The notes: generated by a model from the sequence alone, not told the origin. DNA of 64,000 bases from an uncultured Bacilli bacterium (GCA_934183255.1 CAKPSD010000001.1:186001-250000); one strand, 5' to 3'; positions 1-8,135 are shown, counted from the first letter of the stretch. A program made the numbers and translations.

Positions 1-4
1 TCAT
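1..4 (-). CDS. Start of a gene that runs off the left edge (5' end only)
   Basis: On the minus strand an ATG lies at positions 4-2, preceded at a normal distance by a strong ribosome binding site (TAGGAGGT, positions 19-12). It follows obg by about 40 bases. Only the start codon is inside the window, so the product cannot be named. Confidence 0.5.
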
Positions 5-45
5 ATAGTTTACCTCCTAGTAAAGTATATGAAATAAGCAATTAA

Positions 46-1341
46 TTATTCATAATATTCAAATTCAAAATCACAAATTCTAATAGTGTCCCCATCTTTA
101 ACACCATTTTTCTTTAAGGCTTCTTCTACTCCCATTTTATTTAAGATAGAAGCAAGTTTCATAACCCCTTCATCAGTACTAATATTGATTTTCTTATAAA
201 GTCTTTCAATATTTTCTCCCTCAATTATGAATATTCCTTTTTCTCTTCTAATATTAAATTCATTAGTATCTTTTTCATCACTAAAGTTAAATGTAGCAAC
301 TTCTTCCATATCATTTTTATCATATAAAGGAAATTCTGGAGTTGATTTAACAAGTTCATAAGTTCTTTTAATTAAAGGAACTAAACCCTCTCTAGTAAAT
401 GAACTAACTGGGAATATTTCTACATCATCTTCTAATCTATTTTTAAAGTCTTCTAGATATAATTCACTACCATCTACATCCATTTTATTAGCTACAATAA
501 TCATTGGTCTTTCAAGTAATCTCATACCATATGCTCTTAATTCTTCTTTAATAGCTAAATAATCTTCATATGGATCTCTATGATCAGCTGCAGACATATC
601 TATTACATGTAATATTACTCTACATCTTTCTAAGTGCTTTAAGAAATCTAATCCTAATCCCTTACCTAAATGTGCACCTTTAATTAGTCCAGGTAAATCA
701 GCAATAACAAAATCGTAGCCTTCTACTAAAGACACAACCCCTAAATTAGGTTTTAAAGTAGTAAAATGATAATCTGCTATTTCTGGTTTTGCATTAGTTA
801 ATACGCTTAACAAAGTAGATTTACCAACTGATGGGAATCCAACTAAACCAACATCTGCTAAAAGCTTTAATTCAATTACGATATTATATTCCTCTCCATC
901 ATCGCCATTTTCAGCAATTTTAGGAGTTTGGTTTCTACTATTAGCAAATTTATAGTTTCCCTTACCACCTTTACCACCTTTAGCAATTTCTATTTTCTCT
1001 CCAGGTTTAGTAAAATCAGCAAGTATTCTTCCTGTTTCTTTTTCAGTTACAATAGTACCAACTGGAACTTCAACTATAATATCTTCACCACTTCTACCAT
1101 AGCATTTTTCAGTTCCACCATTTTCACCATCATTACCAATGATTTTATGCATATACTTAAAATCTATTAAAGTAGTTAGCCCGCTATTGCTTTCAAAGAT
1201 GATGCTACCACCTTTACCACCATCACCACCACTAGGGCCACCTCTATCAATAAATTTTTCACGATGAAAAGCAATGGCACCATTGCCACCTTTACCAGCT
1301 TTTACATATAGTTCTACTTTATCTATAAACATATTTCCCAT
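46..1341 (-). CDS. obgE: GTPase Obg (CgtA), ribosome assembly
   Basis: Full-length Obg GTPase of 431 residues. The N-terminal Obg fold is glycine-rich (KAGKGGNG, GGPSGGDGGKGG). The G domain has the P-loop GFPSVGKST near residue 170, then DLPGL (G3) and NKMD (G4). The last 80 residues form the OCT domain found in Firmicutes Obg. It acts in large-subunit maturation and stress signalling in the cytoplasm. It is the last gene of the rplU-prp-rpmA-obg block, an order kept across Bacilli. The start at 1341 has AGAGGTG upstream; a terminator-like hairpin separates it from rpmA, so its expression may be set partly by read-through. Confidence 0.97.
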   Translation of the reverse strand: MGNMFIDKVELYVKAGKGGNGAIAFHREKFIDRGGPSGGDGGKGGSIIFESNSGLTTLIDFKYMHKIIGNDGENGGTEKCYGRSGEDIIVEVPVGTIVTEKETGRILADFTKPGEKIEIAKGGKGGKGNYKFANSRNQTPKIAENGDDGEEYNIVIELKLLADVGLVGFPSVGKSTLLSVLTNAKPEIADYHFTTLKPNLGVVSLVEGYDFVIADLPGLIKGAHLGKGLGLDFLKHLERCRVILHVIDMSAADHRDPYEDYLAIKEELRAYGMRLLERPMIIVANKMDVDGSELYLEDFKNRLEDDVEIFPVSSFTREGLVPLIKRTYELVKSTPEFPLYDKNDMEEVATFNFSDEKDTNEFNIRREKGIFIIEGENIERLYKKINISTDEGVMKLASILNKMGVEEALKKNGVKDGDTIRICDFEFEYYE

Positions 1342-1354
1342 AAGTTCACCTCTT

Positions 1355-1378
1355 TTAAAAAAGTCCCCTAAGGGACTT
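1355..1378 (-). terminator. Intrinsic terminator or attenuator between rpmA and obg
   Basis: On the minus strand AAGTCCC and GGGACTT form a stem with a tiny loop, followed by TTTTTT. It follows the rpmA stop and lies just before the obg ribosome binding site, so it probably lowers obg transcription relative to the ribosomal protein genes. Confidence 0.75.
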
Positions 1379-1391
1379 ACTATTTTTATTA

Positions 1392-1676
1392 TTATCTAGT
1401 TGGATATACTGATACTTTAGTACGATTTTTTCCTAAACGTTCATATTTTACATATCCATTAATTAGAGCAAATAAAGTGTCATCTCCACCGATACCTACA
1501 TTTGTACCAGGATGAATTTTTGTTCCTCTTTGACGATATATAATTGATCCAGCATTAATCTTTTCTCCATCAGATTTTTTAGCACCTAATCTTTTAGATT
1601 CTGAATCACGACCATTTTTAGTTGAACCAGCACCTTTTTTAGAAGCAAATAATTGTAAATTTAACTTATAATTCAT
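1392..1676 (-). CDS. rpmA: 50S ribosomal protein L27 with Prp-cleaved N-terminal extension
   Basis: L27, 94 residues from the ATG at 1676, which has a good GGAGG site (1685-1689) overlapping the end of prp. A longer reading back to 1733 has no such site and would overlap prp. The protein begins MNYKLNLQLFASKKG: in Firmicutes, L27 carries this short extension, removed after the Phe of the L-Q-x-F motif by the protease Prp so that the mature N-terminus can reach the peptidyl transferase centre. Substrate and processing enzyme are adjacent here. The remainder (SKRLGAKK, IIYRQRGTKIHPG) is typical L27. Confidence 0.96.
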   Translation of the reverse strand: MNYKLNLQLFASKKGAGSTKNGRDSESKRLGAKKSDGEKINAGSIIYRQRGTKIHPGTNVGIGGDDTLFALINGYVKYERLGKNRTKVSVYPTR

Positions 1677-1689
1677 AGCACTAACCTCC

Positions 1690-2001
1690 TTACATTTCAT
1701 TAATTTTAATATACTTTTTATAACTTTCTTCAATTGTTTTTAATTGTATGATAATTACATCCATTATTAATTGTAATTTATCATCATTTATGTCTAAGAC
1801 ATCAACATTAACATAACCATCTTTTATTACACAAGAAATTTTATTTTTGTTTTCATTAGTTAAAGCATTAAGTCCACCTGTGACAATTGCACTAACTCCT
1901 GCACACACAATATCTTTTCCAAATTCATCGTAATTAGAGTGCCCACTAACTTCTAATGAAGAGTACTTATTATTAGTTTTGTTAATTTTTATTTTAATCA
2001 T
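1690..2001 (-). CDS. prp: Ribosomal-processing cysteine protease Prp
   Basis: 103-residue Prp (YsxB family) between rplU and rpmA, its standard place in Firmicutes. The catalytic His and Cys are in GHSNYDEFGKDIVCAGVSAI (about residues 21-40). It cleaves the N-terminal extension of L27, and the target motif is present in the next gene. The ATG is formed directly after the rplU stop (TAATATG), and no strong Shine-Dalgarno is visible, so translation is probably coupled to rplU. Confidence 0.93.
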   Translation of the reverse strand: MIKIKINKTNNKYSSLEVSGHSNYDEFGKDIVCAGVSAIVTGGLNALTNENKNKISCVIKDGYVNVDVLDINDDKLQLIMDVIIIQLKTIEESYKKYIKINEM

Positions 2002-2002
2002 A

Positions 2003-2314
2003 TTAAGCTTTAATTTCTTCGATTTTTACGCGTGTATATGGTTGACGATGTCCTTGTTTTTTATGATAAGTAGTTTTAGGCTTATATTTAAATACAATTA
2101 CTTTTTTAGCCTTTCCTTGTTTTTCTACTGTAGCTTTTACACTAGCACCCTTAACATAAGGAGCACCAACTTTAGTAGTGTTTTCTCCACCAACAAGTAA
2201 TACCTTGTCAAATGTTACAGTATCTCCTTCTTTTACATCTAGCTTTTCAACTAATACTGAATCGCCTATAGCAACCTTTATTTGTTTTCCGCCTGTTTGA
2301 ATAATTGCGTACAT
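2003..2314 (-). CDS. rplU: 50S ribosomal protein L21
   Basis: Complete L21 of 103 residues, first gene of its operon. It begins MYAIIQTGGKQIKV and ends with the conserved GHRQPYTRVKIEEI. It binds 23S rRNA in the large subunit. AGGAGGTGC precedes the ATG. Upstream lie a structured leader RNA and a strong sigma-A promoter. Confidence 0.98.
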   Translation of the reverse strand: MYAIIQTGGKQIKVAIGDSVLVEKLDVKEGDTVTFDKVLLVGGENTTKVGAPYVKGASVKATVEKQGKAKKVIVFKYKPKTTYHKKQGHRQPYTRVKIEEIKA

Positions 2315-2336
2315 AAATGCACCTCCTATAATATTT

Positions 2337-2426
2337 TTTTGGCACTAAGACTCGCCTTTAAGGTAGTAATTTAATACTTTTAGTTAACCTTTTTAGTGCG
2401 GTTGTAGCCTCATATAGAGGTACAAC
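2337..2426 (-). ncRNA. L21 leader RNA (ribosomal protein autoregulatory leader)
   Basis: The transcript from the promoter at 2433-2461 would start near 2426. It folds into a 5' hairpin (GTTGTA/CCTC pairing with GAGG/TACAAC), then a longer stem closed by GCACTAA and TTAGTGC, before the rplU ribosome binding site. Position and architecture fit the L21 leader known in Firmicutes, thought to bind L21 or a related ribosomal protein. Confidence 0.8.
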
Positions 2427-2432
2427 GCAGTT

Positions 2433-2461
2433 ATTCTAGCACAACAAAAATACTCTGTCAA
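2433..2461 (-). promoter_or_regulatory. Sigma-A promoter of the rplU operon
   Basis: TTGACA (2461-2456), 17-base spacer, TAGAAT (2438-2433) on the minus strand. The -35 is a perfect consensus and the -10 has one mismatch. Confidence 0.9.
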
Positions 2462-2496
2462 TTAATAAAGAAAAAAAGTATTAACAATCACACATG

Positions 2497-2529
2497 AATA
2501 AAAAAAATAACAATTTCAAATATTGTTTT
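2497..2529 (-). terminator. Weak AT-rich terminator
   Basis: Just after the stop of the 168-residue gene the minus strand has AACAAT and ATTGTT flanking a short loop, then ATTTTTTTTA. The stem is short and AT-rich, so this is tentative. Confidence 0.4.
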
Positions 2530-3036
2530 TTAAATAATTCTATCTTCAATTATCTGATATATTTTATTAAACTCTGAAAACTTAATTAAGATAGTGTCTT
2601 CTTCTTTTCCTATTGTTTCTTTACCATTTTTATCTACAAATCTCAATTTACATATAGTTATTGCTTCTTTTGTAACATTTAAACTTATTAAAAAGCAACG
2701 AACCCCTTTTAAACCATTTCTTTTAACTTCTTTTTCAAAATTAGGATCAACGCTTTTTTTAGCTAAACTTATATTTTGATTTTCATAATCATAGCAAACT
2801 TTAAAGCATTTTAAAACATTTAAAACAAATTCATTAGTGCCTTCATTAGAAAAATTTCCTGTAACTTTATAATTTAAAGCTTGTGCTCCAAACCATTTTT
2901 TATGTATATCTCTTGCAAAGGGTATAATCACATAATCTTTATTTGGATATATAGTTAACTCACTTGTTGCACCTTTTAATCCATAATTTATTAGATTATT
3001 ATAAATTTCTTCAATCATTTTTTCACCGCTTTTCAT
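2530..3036 (-). CDS. Hypothetical protein, 168 residues
   Basis: No family recognised. It has no signal peptide or membrane segment and looks like a small soluble alpha/beta protein. Two starts are possible: 3036 (AAAGGG five bases upstream) and 3018 (GGTG five bases upstream); the first is given. It lies downstream of the toxin-immunity-protease genes on the same strand, about 140 bases after the protease, and may belong to that accessory block. A short open frame with a strong ribosome binding site ends 8 bases before it. Confidence 0.7.
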   Translation of the reverse strand: MKSGEKMIEEIYNNLINYGLKGATSELTIYPNKDYVIIPFARDIHKKWFGAQALNYKVTGNFSNEGTNEFVLNVLKCFKVCYDYENQNISLAKKSVDPNFEKEVKRNGLKGVRCFLISLNVTKEAITICKLRFVDKNGKETIGKEEDTILIKFSEFNKIYQIIEDRII

Positions 3037-3044
3037 TATACCCT

Positions 3045-3098
3045 TTACTTTAGGTTAGGTATTATCCTGTATTTTTTTTGTTCTTCTTGAATATACAT
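3045..3098 (-). CDS. Possible 17-residue leader peptide
   Basis: ATG at 3098 with AAAGGAG seven bases upstream, 17 codons (begins MYIQEEQKKYR), stop at 3045, eight bases before the next gene. The good ribosome binding site and the close spacing suggest translational coupling, but an open frame this short can arise by chance. Confidence 0.3.
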   Translation of the reverse strand: MYIQEEQKKYRIIPNLK

Positions 3099-3180
3099 GT
3101 ATTTTCTCCTTTACATAACTATTCTTTTAATCATGTTTTTACTTTGTGAATATTATTTGATACTGTTATTTATTATTTTT

Positions 3181-3876
3181 TTAGGAAATAGAAACAAAAT
3201 TACTTAAGACATCTAAAGGAATACTATAACTTATTCCTTGTATTACCTTATTACTACTATCTTTTAATCTAAATGTGGTAATACCTATTAATCTTCCATT
3301 GCTATCCAATAGTGCTCCTCCACTATTACCTTCATTTATTGTAAGATCACATTGAATTGCTATAACACTTTTACTAGTTAATTCTACAGTTAATTTAGGA
3401 TTTGATATTATTCCTTCAGTAATAGATATTCCATAATTATTTCCATTACCTATAGCGTATACTTTGTCTCCATAAGAGTAATTTTTTCCAAATTTAATTG
3501 GCTTTACTTTCACATTATCTAGTTTTAATAGTGCTAAATCCTTTTCAGCATCATATTTTAATATACTTACTTCCTTATATTCATCTTCATAGCTTAATCT
3601 AATCTCTACTTTATCAAATAAATTATCATTTTCATATATAATTACATGAGCGTTAGTTATTATTTTCCCATCATTACTAATAACAACTCCACTTCCATAG
3701 CCTATATCTTCTCCTTCAGTTACTCGTATTTCTACTATACTTTTATAATTGTTTTTAAATATATCACTAGCATCTTTCTTATTTAAATTAATAACTATTA
3801 ACATTATTAAGCATATTAACGCAAGACTAGATATTACTAAATTTATTAAACTTAGTATACTCCTTTTTTTCTTCAA
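3181..3876 (-). CDS. Membrane-anchored trypsin-like (HtrA/DegP-type) serine protease
   Basis: 231 residues. One N-terminal membrane segment (about 8-30) is followed by a chymotrypsin-fold domain with the full triad: His77 in TNAHV, Asp113 in DLALLKL, Ser185 in EGNSGGALL. There is no PDZ domain after it, so it is shorter than HtrA/DegP. The catalytic domain should face outside the cell. The start is TTG at 3876, directly after the stop of the immunity gene (TAATTG), with AAGGTGAT upstream; weak initiation by coupling would keep its level below that of the immunity protein. Being third in the toxin-immunity unit, it may mature or degrade the toxin, but that is inference. Confidence 0.88.
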   Translation of the reverse strand: MKKKRSILSLINLVISSLALICLIMLIVINLNKKDASDIFKNNYKSIVEIRVTEGEDIGYGSGVVISNDGKIITNAHVIIYENDNLFDKVEIRLSYEDEYKEVSILKYDAEKDLALLKLDNVKVKPIKFGKNYSYGDKVYAIGNGNNYGISITEGIISNPKLTVELTSKSVIAIQCDLTINEGNSGGALLDSNGRLIGITTFRLKDSSNKVIQGISYSIPLDVLSNFVSIS

Positions 3877-4308
3877 TTATATCACCTTTTTTTGAATATT
3901 TGGATCATCAAAATCATAAAGAGAATTAATAAATTTGGTAAATGTAGAAGCAATTTCTTCAGTTTTCATGGTTTCATGTTCCAAATATATAACATTATTA
4001 GTCTTCCTATCAAAGCACAAAAAATCACCAAAGGAACAAATACCAAATATTATATATTTATCAGATTTATAATCTGATTTAAAATTAGCATTCCATATAT
4101 TACCCTTATCATCCTTATTAAATGACATCAAATGGTCGAAAACATTCTCTTTACTAACTTTACCATCAAAAGTATTAGGAAATGGGCATGCTCCATTATT
4201 TTCTAAAATAAAATTTTTAAAATCTTTTGAAAATTTATAATTTATTTGTTCTTCAAATTCTTTTATTAATTCAACTGATTCCAGTTTATCTCCATATAGC
4301 CATTCCAT
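3877..4308 (-). CDS. SUKH (SMI1/KNR4)-type immunity protein
   Basis: 143 residues with SMI1/KNR4 (SUKH) features: an N-terminal helix (VELIKEFEEQINYKFSKDFK), then NNGACPFPNTF, a central IIFGICSFGDFLCFDR strand pair, and a C-terminal helix ending FTKFINSLYDF. SUKH proteins are the most common immunity proteins of bacterial polymorphic toxins and often sit directly after nuclease toxins. Here it lies 20 bases after a WHH nuclease toxin gene, so it probably protects the producer in the cytoplasm. No signal peptide. Confidence 0.85.
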   Translation of the reverse strand: MEWLYGDKLESVELIKEFEEQINYKFSKDFKNFILENNGACPFPNTFDGKVSKENVFDHLMSFNKDDKGNIWNANFKSDYKSDKYIIFGICSFGDFLCFDRKTNNVIYLEHETMKTEEIASTFTKFINSLYDFDDPNIQKKVI

Positions 4309-4328
4309 AGTATTTTATCACCTTTCTA

Positions 4329-5573
4329 TTAACAACCACTTTTTCTACAAGCAGTTCCGCCACCCCAAATGTTTCTTCCACCAGTGTGACCTGAGTTAGC
4401 ATGAATTTCTTCATCTACCAATTCCATTTTACCTTTTTCTTCATTATGATGCCAAGTATATCCTTTTGGTTTTTGACTATTTTCAATTTGTTTTTGTTGT
4501 TCTTCAGTAAATTTATTCTTTAATTCAGGATTTTTTTCAACTGCTTCTTTTAATTGTTTATTACATTCTTTTTCTTGTTCCTTATCACTTGCTTTTAACT
4601 TATCTTCTGGCAATTGTGCCGTAAATGAACTATCAAATTTTGGAAAAACACCTGATACTTCTTCCCCTTTATCATTTTCTACAGTTTTTCTTTCATAAGG
4701 AACACCTGTTTCCGGGTGTGTTTTGCCTTCTAAGTGATCATTAGTTGTTGGAATGCTTTTAACATTCTCATCTTCCTTTTTATCACTTGCAAAATCAGAT
4801 CCACCAGTATTTTCTCTTTCTTCTTCTATTTCTCCGACTTTAGCTCCTGCTTCTGCCAAAGTTGCATAAGTTCCACTTACTAAAGCCGTATATGTTGAAG
4901 CAATTGCAATAGCAGTAAACAATCCTGTACTTCCACCACCAATCATTCCACCAGTAGCTAATGCTAGACCGCCTACAGGTGTAGCCACTGCAACAGCTAC
5001 AACTGCTACAATTGAAGAAACAACTGCTGCTCTAGCCATTACCTTTGATGCTTTTTTTAATCCTTTTTTTATTTTAGAGAAAAAGCCACAGTTTTCTAAT
5101 TCATCTTCTTGCAATTCGCTTAACAATATTAATTCACCATCATCATTAAATACTGCATCTGTTTTACCATTTTCATTAATAAAAGGAACTCCTACTAGTT
5201 CTTCCGTGTATTCATTTCCGGACAAATCTATAGTTGTAATTTCTAAAACAAATACATTTTTTAATCCATCATAATCAATTTTATATGATATACTTCCAAA
5301 ATTTTTATTATTTGATATACTCATGTTATCAATTTCTTCAAAAAAACTTGAATCTAAATATTGAGTTGCTTGTAATTTTATATTTGTATCTCCTACAACT
5401 AATTCCTTTTCATCAAATTCATCTAGTAGTGACATATAATCTATTTCATTTTTATTCATTATTGTTTCATGAGTTTTTATGTTATTATCGCTAAAATATA
5501 TTGCGTTAAACAATGCAACTAAGCAAAAACTTAAACTTATTATTAAACTTATAATTTTATTCTTCAATTTCAT
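4329..5573 (-). CDS. Secreted polymorphic toxin with C-terminal WHH (HNH/Endo VII) nuclease domain
   Basis: 414 residues. An N-terminal hydrophobic segment (about 7-27) looks like a signal peptide or anchor. A soluble region follows, then a long small-residue hydrophobic stretch (about 175-245, Ala/Val/Gly/Thr-rich), then a charged linker, then a short C-terminal domain. The last 45 residues carry the WHH signature: TWHH at 373-376, then His391 and His396 in IHANSGHTGG, and an IWGGG ending. WHH domains are HNH/Endonuclease VII-fold nuclease toxins. The SUKH gene next to it supports this. There is no LXG, WXG or RHS region, so the export route is unclear: Sec-type export or membrane insertion through the hydrophobic region. 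Four of the last residues are Cys or Gly around RKSGC, unusual for this family. Confidence 0.85.
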   Translation of the reverse strand: MKLKNKIISLIISLSFCLVALFNAIYFSDNNIKTHETIMNKNEIDYMSLLDEFDEKELVVGDTNIKLQATQYLDSSFFEEIDNMSISNNKNFGSISYKIDYDGLKNVFVLEITTIDLSGNEYTEELVGVPFINENGKTDAVFNDDGELILLSELQEDELENCGFFSKIKKGLKKASKVMARAAVVSSIVAVVAVAVATPVGGLALATGGMIGGGSTGLFTAIAIASTYTALVSGTYATLAEAGAKVGEIEEERENTGGSDFASDKKEDENVKSIPTTNDHLEGKTHPETGVPYERKTVENDKGEEVSGVFPKFDSSFTAQLPEDKLKASDKEQEKECNKQLKEAVEKNPELKNKFTEEQQKQIENSQKPKGYTWHHNEEKGKMELVDEEIHANSGHTGGRNIWGGGTACRKSGC

Positions 5574-5604
5574 TTATTTTTCCTCCCCTTTCAATAATTT
5601 TATA

Positions 5605-5620
5605 AGTATTTTAGAATACT
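5605..5620 (-). promoter_or_regulatory. Inverted repeat at the toxin operon promoter
   Basis: AGTATT and AATACT flank four bases, inside a possible promoter (TTGTAA, 17 bases, TATTCT) about 30-70 bases before the toxin start. It could be an operator. Tentative. Confidence 0.3.
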
Positions 5621-5651
5621 AGGGAGGAACACTTTTTACAATTTTTGCATC

Positions 5652-5672
5652 AAAAAAGGAGCGTAAGCTCCC
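5652..5672 (-). terminator. Intrinsic terminator upstream of the toxin operon
   Basis: GGAGC-TTAC-GCTCC followed by TTTTTT on the minus strand. It separates the LysR-type regulator gene from the toxin operon. A short open frame (5729-5619) reads straight through it. Confidence 0.8.
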
Positions 5673-5827
5673 TATTTTATCTATAAATTTATTAATATAT
5701 CTTGAAACTCTATCTAATAATTTTCTCATATTTTTCTCTCCTACATGTAGATATAATATGAAATATCATAATAGAAGTCAATATTATTATAAATATTTTT
5801 TATAATCGTATAAAATATTTTTATACA

Positions 5828-6700
5828 TTAATTTAGTATCAATACATCACTTTTTTCAAAGTTGCTTAAATAATTTACTTCAATATTTTCTTCACAATCA
5901 AGAAAATTAATTTTTACCAATTTTTCATCATTTAATTCCCTTTCTATACTTTTTTCAATAAAAAAGCCTATTCCAAAATTTTTTAAAGTGAAATTCTTTA
6001 AAGTTTCTGTAGTATACACTTCTATTAATGGCTTTATAAAAATATTTTTATCATTTAATGCTTTATCACATATATTTCTTAAGTATCCACCGGTAGCAGG
6101 TAACACAAATTGTTTTTCATTAACATTGCTAAATTGTATATTGCTATTTTTGTAATATTCACTACTGCAGGCAAAACAACAATTTAAATCCATTATTTTT
6201 CCAAAAGTAAAATTAGAGTCTTTTTGCAAATTTATATCTATCATAATATCAATTTGATTATCAGTTAGCATTTGCTTTAGTTCTTTTGTTCCTTTTTCAA
6301 CAATTTTTATATTCATTTTTTTATTCTCTAATATTTTTTTTATTTTATCAATGAGAATAAAATCTATAAGATATGTAGGACATCCTATTACTATAATATT
6401 ATTTTTTAATCTGTTTGAGTTATTCAATTCCTTTTCTATCTGAAAAAATGAATCGAATGCTGATTTAACATGTTTTAAAATTTTTTTACCATCTTCTGTT
6501 AATGTTAATTTTTTGGATTTTCTATAAAATAAAGTTACAAATAATTGTTCCTCTAATTGTTTAATACTATAACTAAGTGCTGGCTGTGAAACATTAAGTA
6601 GTTTAGCAGCTTCAGAAAAACTCCCTGTAATTGCTACTGCATAGAATGCTCTATATAAGTTAAAATTACATTTGACATCTTTAAACTCTTCTTGTTGCAT
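5828..6700 (-). CDS. LysR-family transcriptional regulator
   Basis: 290 residues. The winged HTH (about 14-73) has the typical LysR pattern FSEAAKLLNVSQPALSYSIKQLEEQL. The rest is a periplasmic-binding-like effector domain that appears complete, ligand unknown. LysR regulators usually control a divergent neighbour, but the next gene upstream (spoIVFB) is on the same strand, so there is no clear target here. AAAGGGGTGG precedes the ATG, and a TATAAT box lies at about 6721-6726. Genes on both sides are unrelated, which suggests a separate insertion. Confidence 0.93.
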   Translation of the reverse strand: MQQEEFKDVKCNFNLYRAFYAVAITGSFSEAAKLLNVSQPALSYSIKQLEEQLFVTLFYRKSKKLTLTEDGKKILKHVKSAFDSFFQIEKELNNSNRLKNNIIVIGCPTYLIDFILIDKIKKILENKKMNIKIVEKGTKELKQMLTDNQIDIMIDINLQKDSNFTFGKIMDLNCCFACSSEYYKNSNIQFSNVNEKQFVLPATGGYLRNICDKALNDKNIFIKPLIEVYTTETLKNFTLKNFGIGFFIEKSIERELNDEKLVKINFLDCEENIEVNYLSNFEKSDVLILN

Positions 6701-6766
6701 AAATCCACCCCTTTAAACTAATTATACATTATTAAAGCAAAAAATAAATGTTTTAATAAAATCTTA

Positions 6767-7528
6767 TTATTCATTTTTTAACACTTCATATATAATTTCT
6801 TTTTCATTCATTATCTTTTTTTCTTTAATTATATAGTTATTTTTATTTCTATATATATCTTTTTTAGAGTGTATTTTAGTTTTATATTTATTTATAATAG
6901 TTAACCTATTAATTAAAAATAATTTCCATTTTTTATTTATATTTATAATAAATATTACATTAGTTATTATTAAAAAACTGTACACTAACCATTGTGGAGT
7001 ATTTCTAGTGTAGTAAATAAAAATAATTGTAAATATTATAGAAAATATTGTAGTTATAGTCATAGATTTTTTTGAAGTAAAAAAGTTATCATTTACTATT
7101 TTTAAGATTCTTCCTCCATCTAATGGTATTATAGGTAATAAATTAAATAATAAATTAAACTTATTTATTTGATTAGCCTGTATAAAAGCATTATATGAGA
7201 TAAAATCTACTTTATATAAGTATTTTAATAAATATATTGATATAAAATATGTTAATGGACCCGCTACACTAATTAAGAGTTCTTTTATAGAATCTGTATA
7301 ATCTAAATTATCTATTTCAGCATTAAAACCTATTGCTAATAATTTTATTTTAGCTACTTTTAATTTAAAAAGTTTTGCTACTAGTACATGCCCTAATTCA
7401 TGAATAAATGTTATTAAAAAATAAATAAAAAATAGCTTATAGCTATTAGTTAAAAGAGTAAAAAAAATGAAGATAGTCGCAAAAGGACTAACTTCAAATT
7501 TATTAAAGAAGTTCAAGAACTTGCTCAT
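6767..7528 (-). CDS. spoIVFB: SpoIVFB-type intramembrane metalloprotease (S2P, M50)
   Basis: 253 residues with several membrane segments. The zinc motif HELGH is at 43-47 and the third ligand is in PLDGGR (Asp137), matching the geometry of B. subtilis SpoIVFB. There SpoIVFB cleaves pro-sigma-K in the mother cell late in sporulation. Order spoIVFA-spoIVFB next to minCD is the Bacillus order. The C-terminal part is rich in Lys, Asn and Ile and poorly conserved. It overlaps spoIVFA by 26 bases, so the two are translated together. A non-sporulation M50 role is possible, but the neighbours favour SpoIVFB. Confidence 0.88.
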   Translation of the reverse strand: MSKFLNFFNKFEVSPFATIFIFFTLLTNSYKLFFIYFLITFIHELGHVLVAKLFKLKVAKIKLLAIGFNAEIDNLDYTDSIKELLISVAGPLTYFISIYLLKYLYKVDFISYNAFIQANQINKFNLLFNLLPIIPLDGGRILKIVNDNFFTSKKSMTITTIFSIIFTIIFIYYTRNTPQWLVYSFLIITNVIFIININKKWKLFLINRLTIINKYKTKIHSKKDIYRNKNNYIIKEKKIMNEKEIIYEVLKNE

Positions 7529-8135
7529 AAGTTATTTTCTCATTATTTTTACTAAACACAATTTTTACTTCTTCCTCTACTACTCCTATAACACTATCAA
7601 AATATACTCTATCATTTACTTTAACATTTACATCTACTAAGTTAGAATAAACGCTTCTAAATCCAGAATCATTTTCTACTATTACTAAATATCCAGTTTC
7701 ATCACTATAGACATAAGTAACTACCCCATCATCGATGCTTTTAACTTCACTATTTCCACTTGTATACATATCATTACCTAAATGAATGTAACTAGGAATA
7801 TTTGCTACTACTTGATCTGGAGTTTTCACATTATCTACAGCTCTAAAATTAATTAATTTATTCATTGTTTTATTAAAAGAAGCAAAATTAACATTTATGC
7901 CTAAACTGTTCTTTAAGAATTTACCTTTTTCATCTTTTTTAGCGTAAACTGCTACAGACAAAAATAAAGCTAAAATAACTAAAACAAACATAGATATCTT
8001 ATATAACTTGCTAGGTTTAGAATATTTTTTTTGTACACTAACTACATCTACATCAACAACATCTACCTCTTGACTACTATTTCTTCTATTTTGAATACGA
8101 TTTTTAATTTTATCTAATTCACTCATGATTTCCAC
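7503..8135 (-). CDS. spoIVFA: SpoIVFA-like membrane protein with M23/LytM-type domain
   Basis: 210 residues: a charged cytoplasmic N-terminus (about 1-42), one membrane segment (about 45-64), and an outer domain of LytM/M23 type (IDDGVVTYVYSDETGYLVIVENDSGFRSVYSNL) that lacks the zinc-binding histidines, so it is likely inactive. In B. subtilis, SpoIVFA holds SpoIVFB inactive with BofA and is cleaved by a forespore signal. Assignment rests on this architecture and its place before spoIVFB. A weak sigma-E-like sequence (GTCATAA, 14 bases, AATATTAT) lies upstream. GAGGTGG precedes the ATG. Confidence 0.82.
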   Translation of the reverse strand: MEIMSELDKIKNRIQNRRNSSQEVDVVDVDVVSVQKKYSKPSKLYKISMFVLVILALFLSVAVYAKKDEKGKFLKNSLGINVNFASFNKTMNKLINFRAVDNVKTPDQVVANIPSYIHLGNDMYTSGNSEVKSIDDGVVTYVYSDETGYLVIVENDSGFRSVYSNLVDVNVKVNDRVYFDSVIGVVEEEVKIVFSKNNEKITYEQVLELL

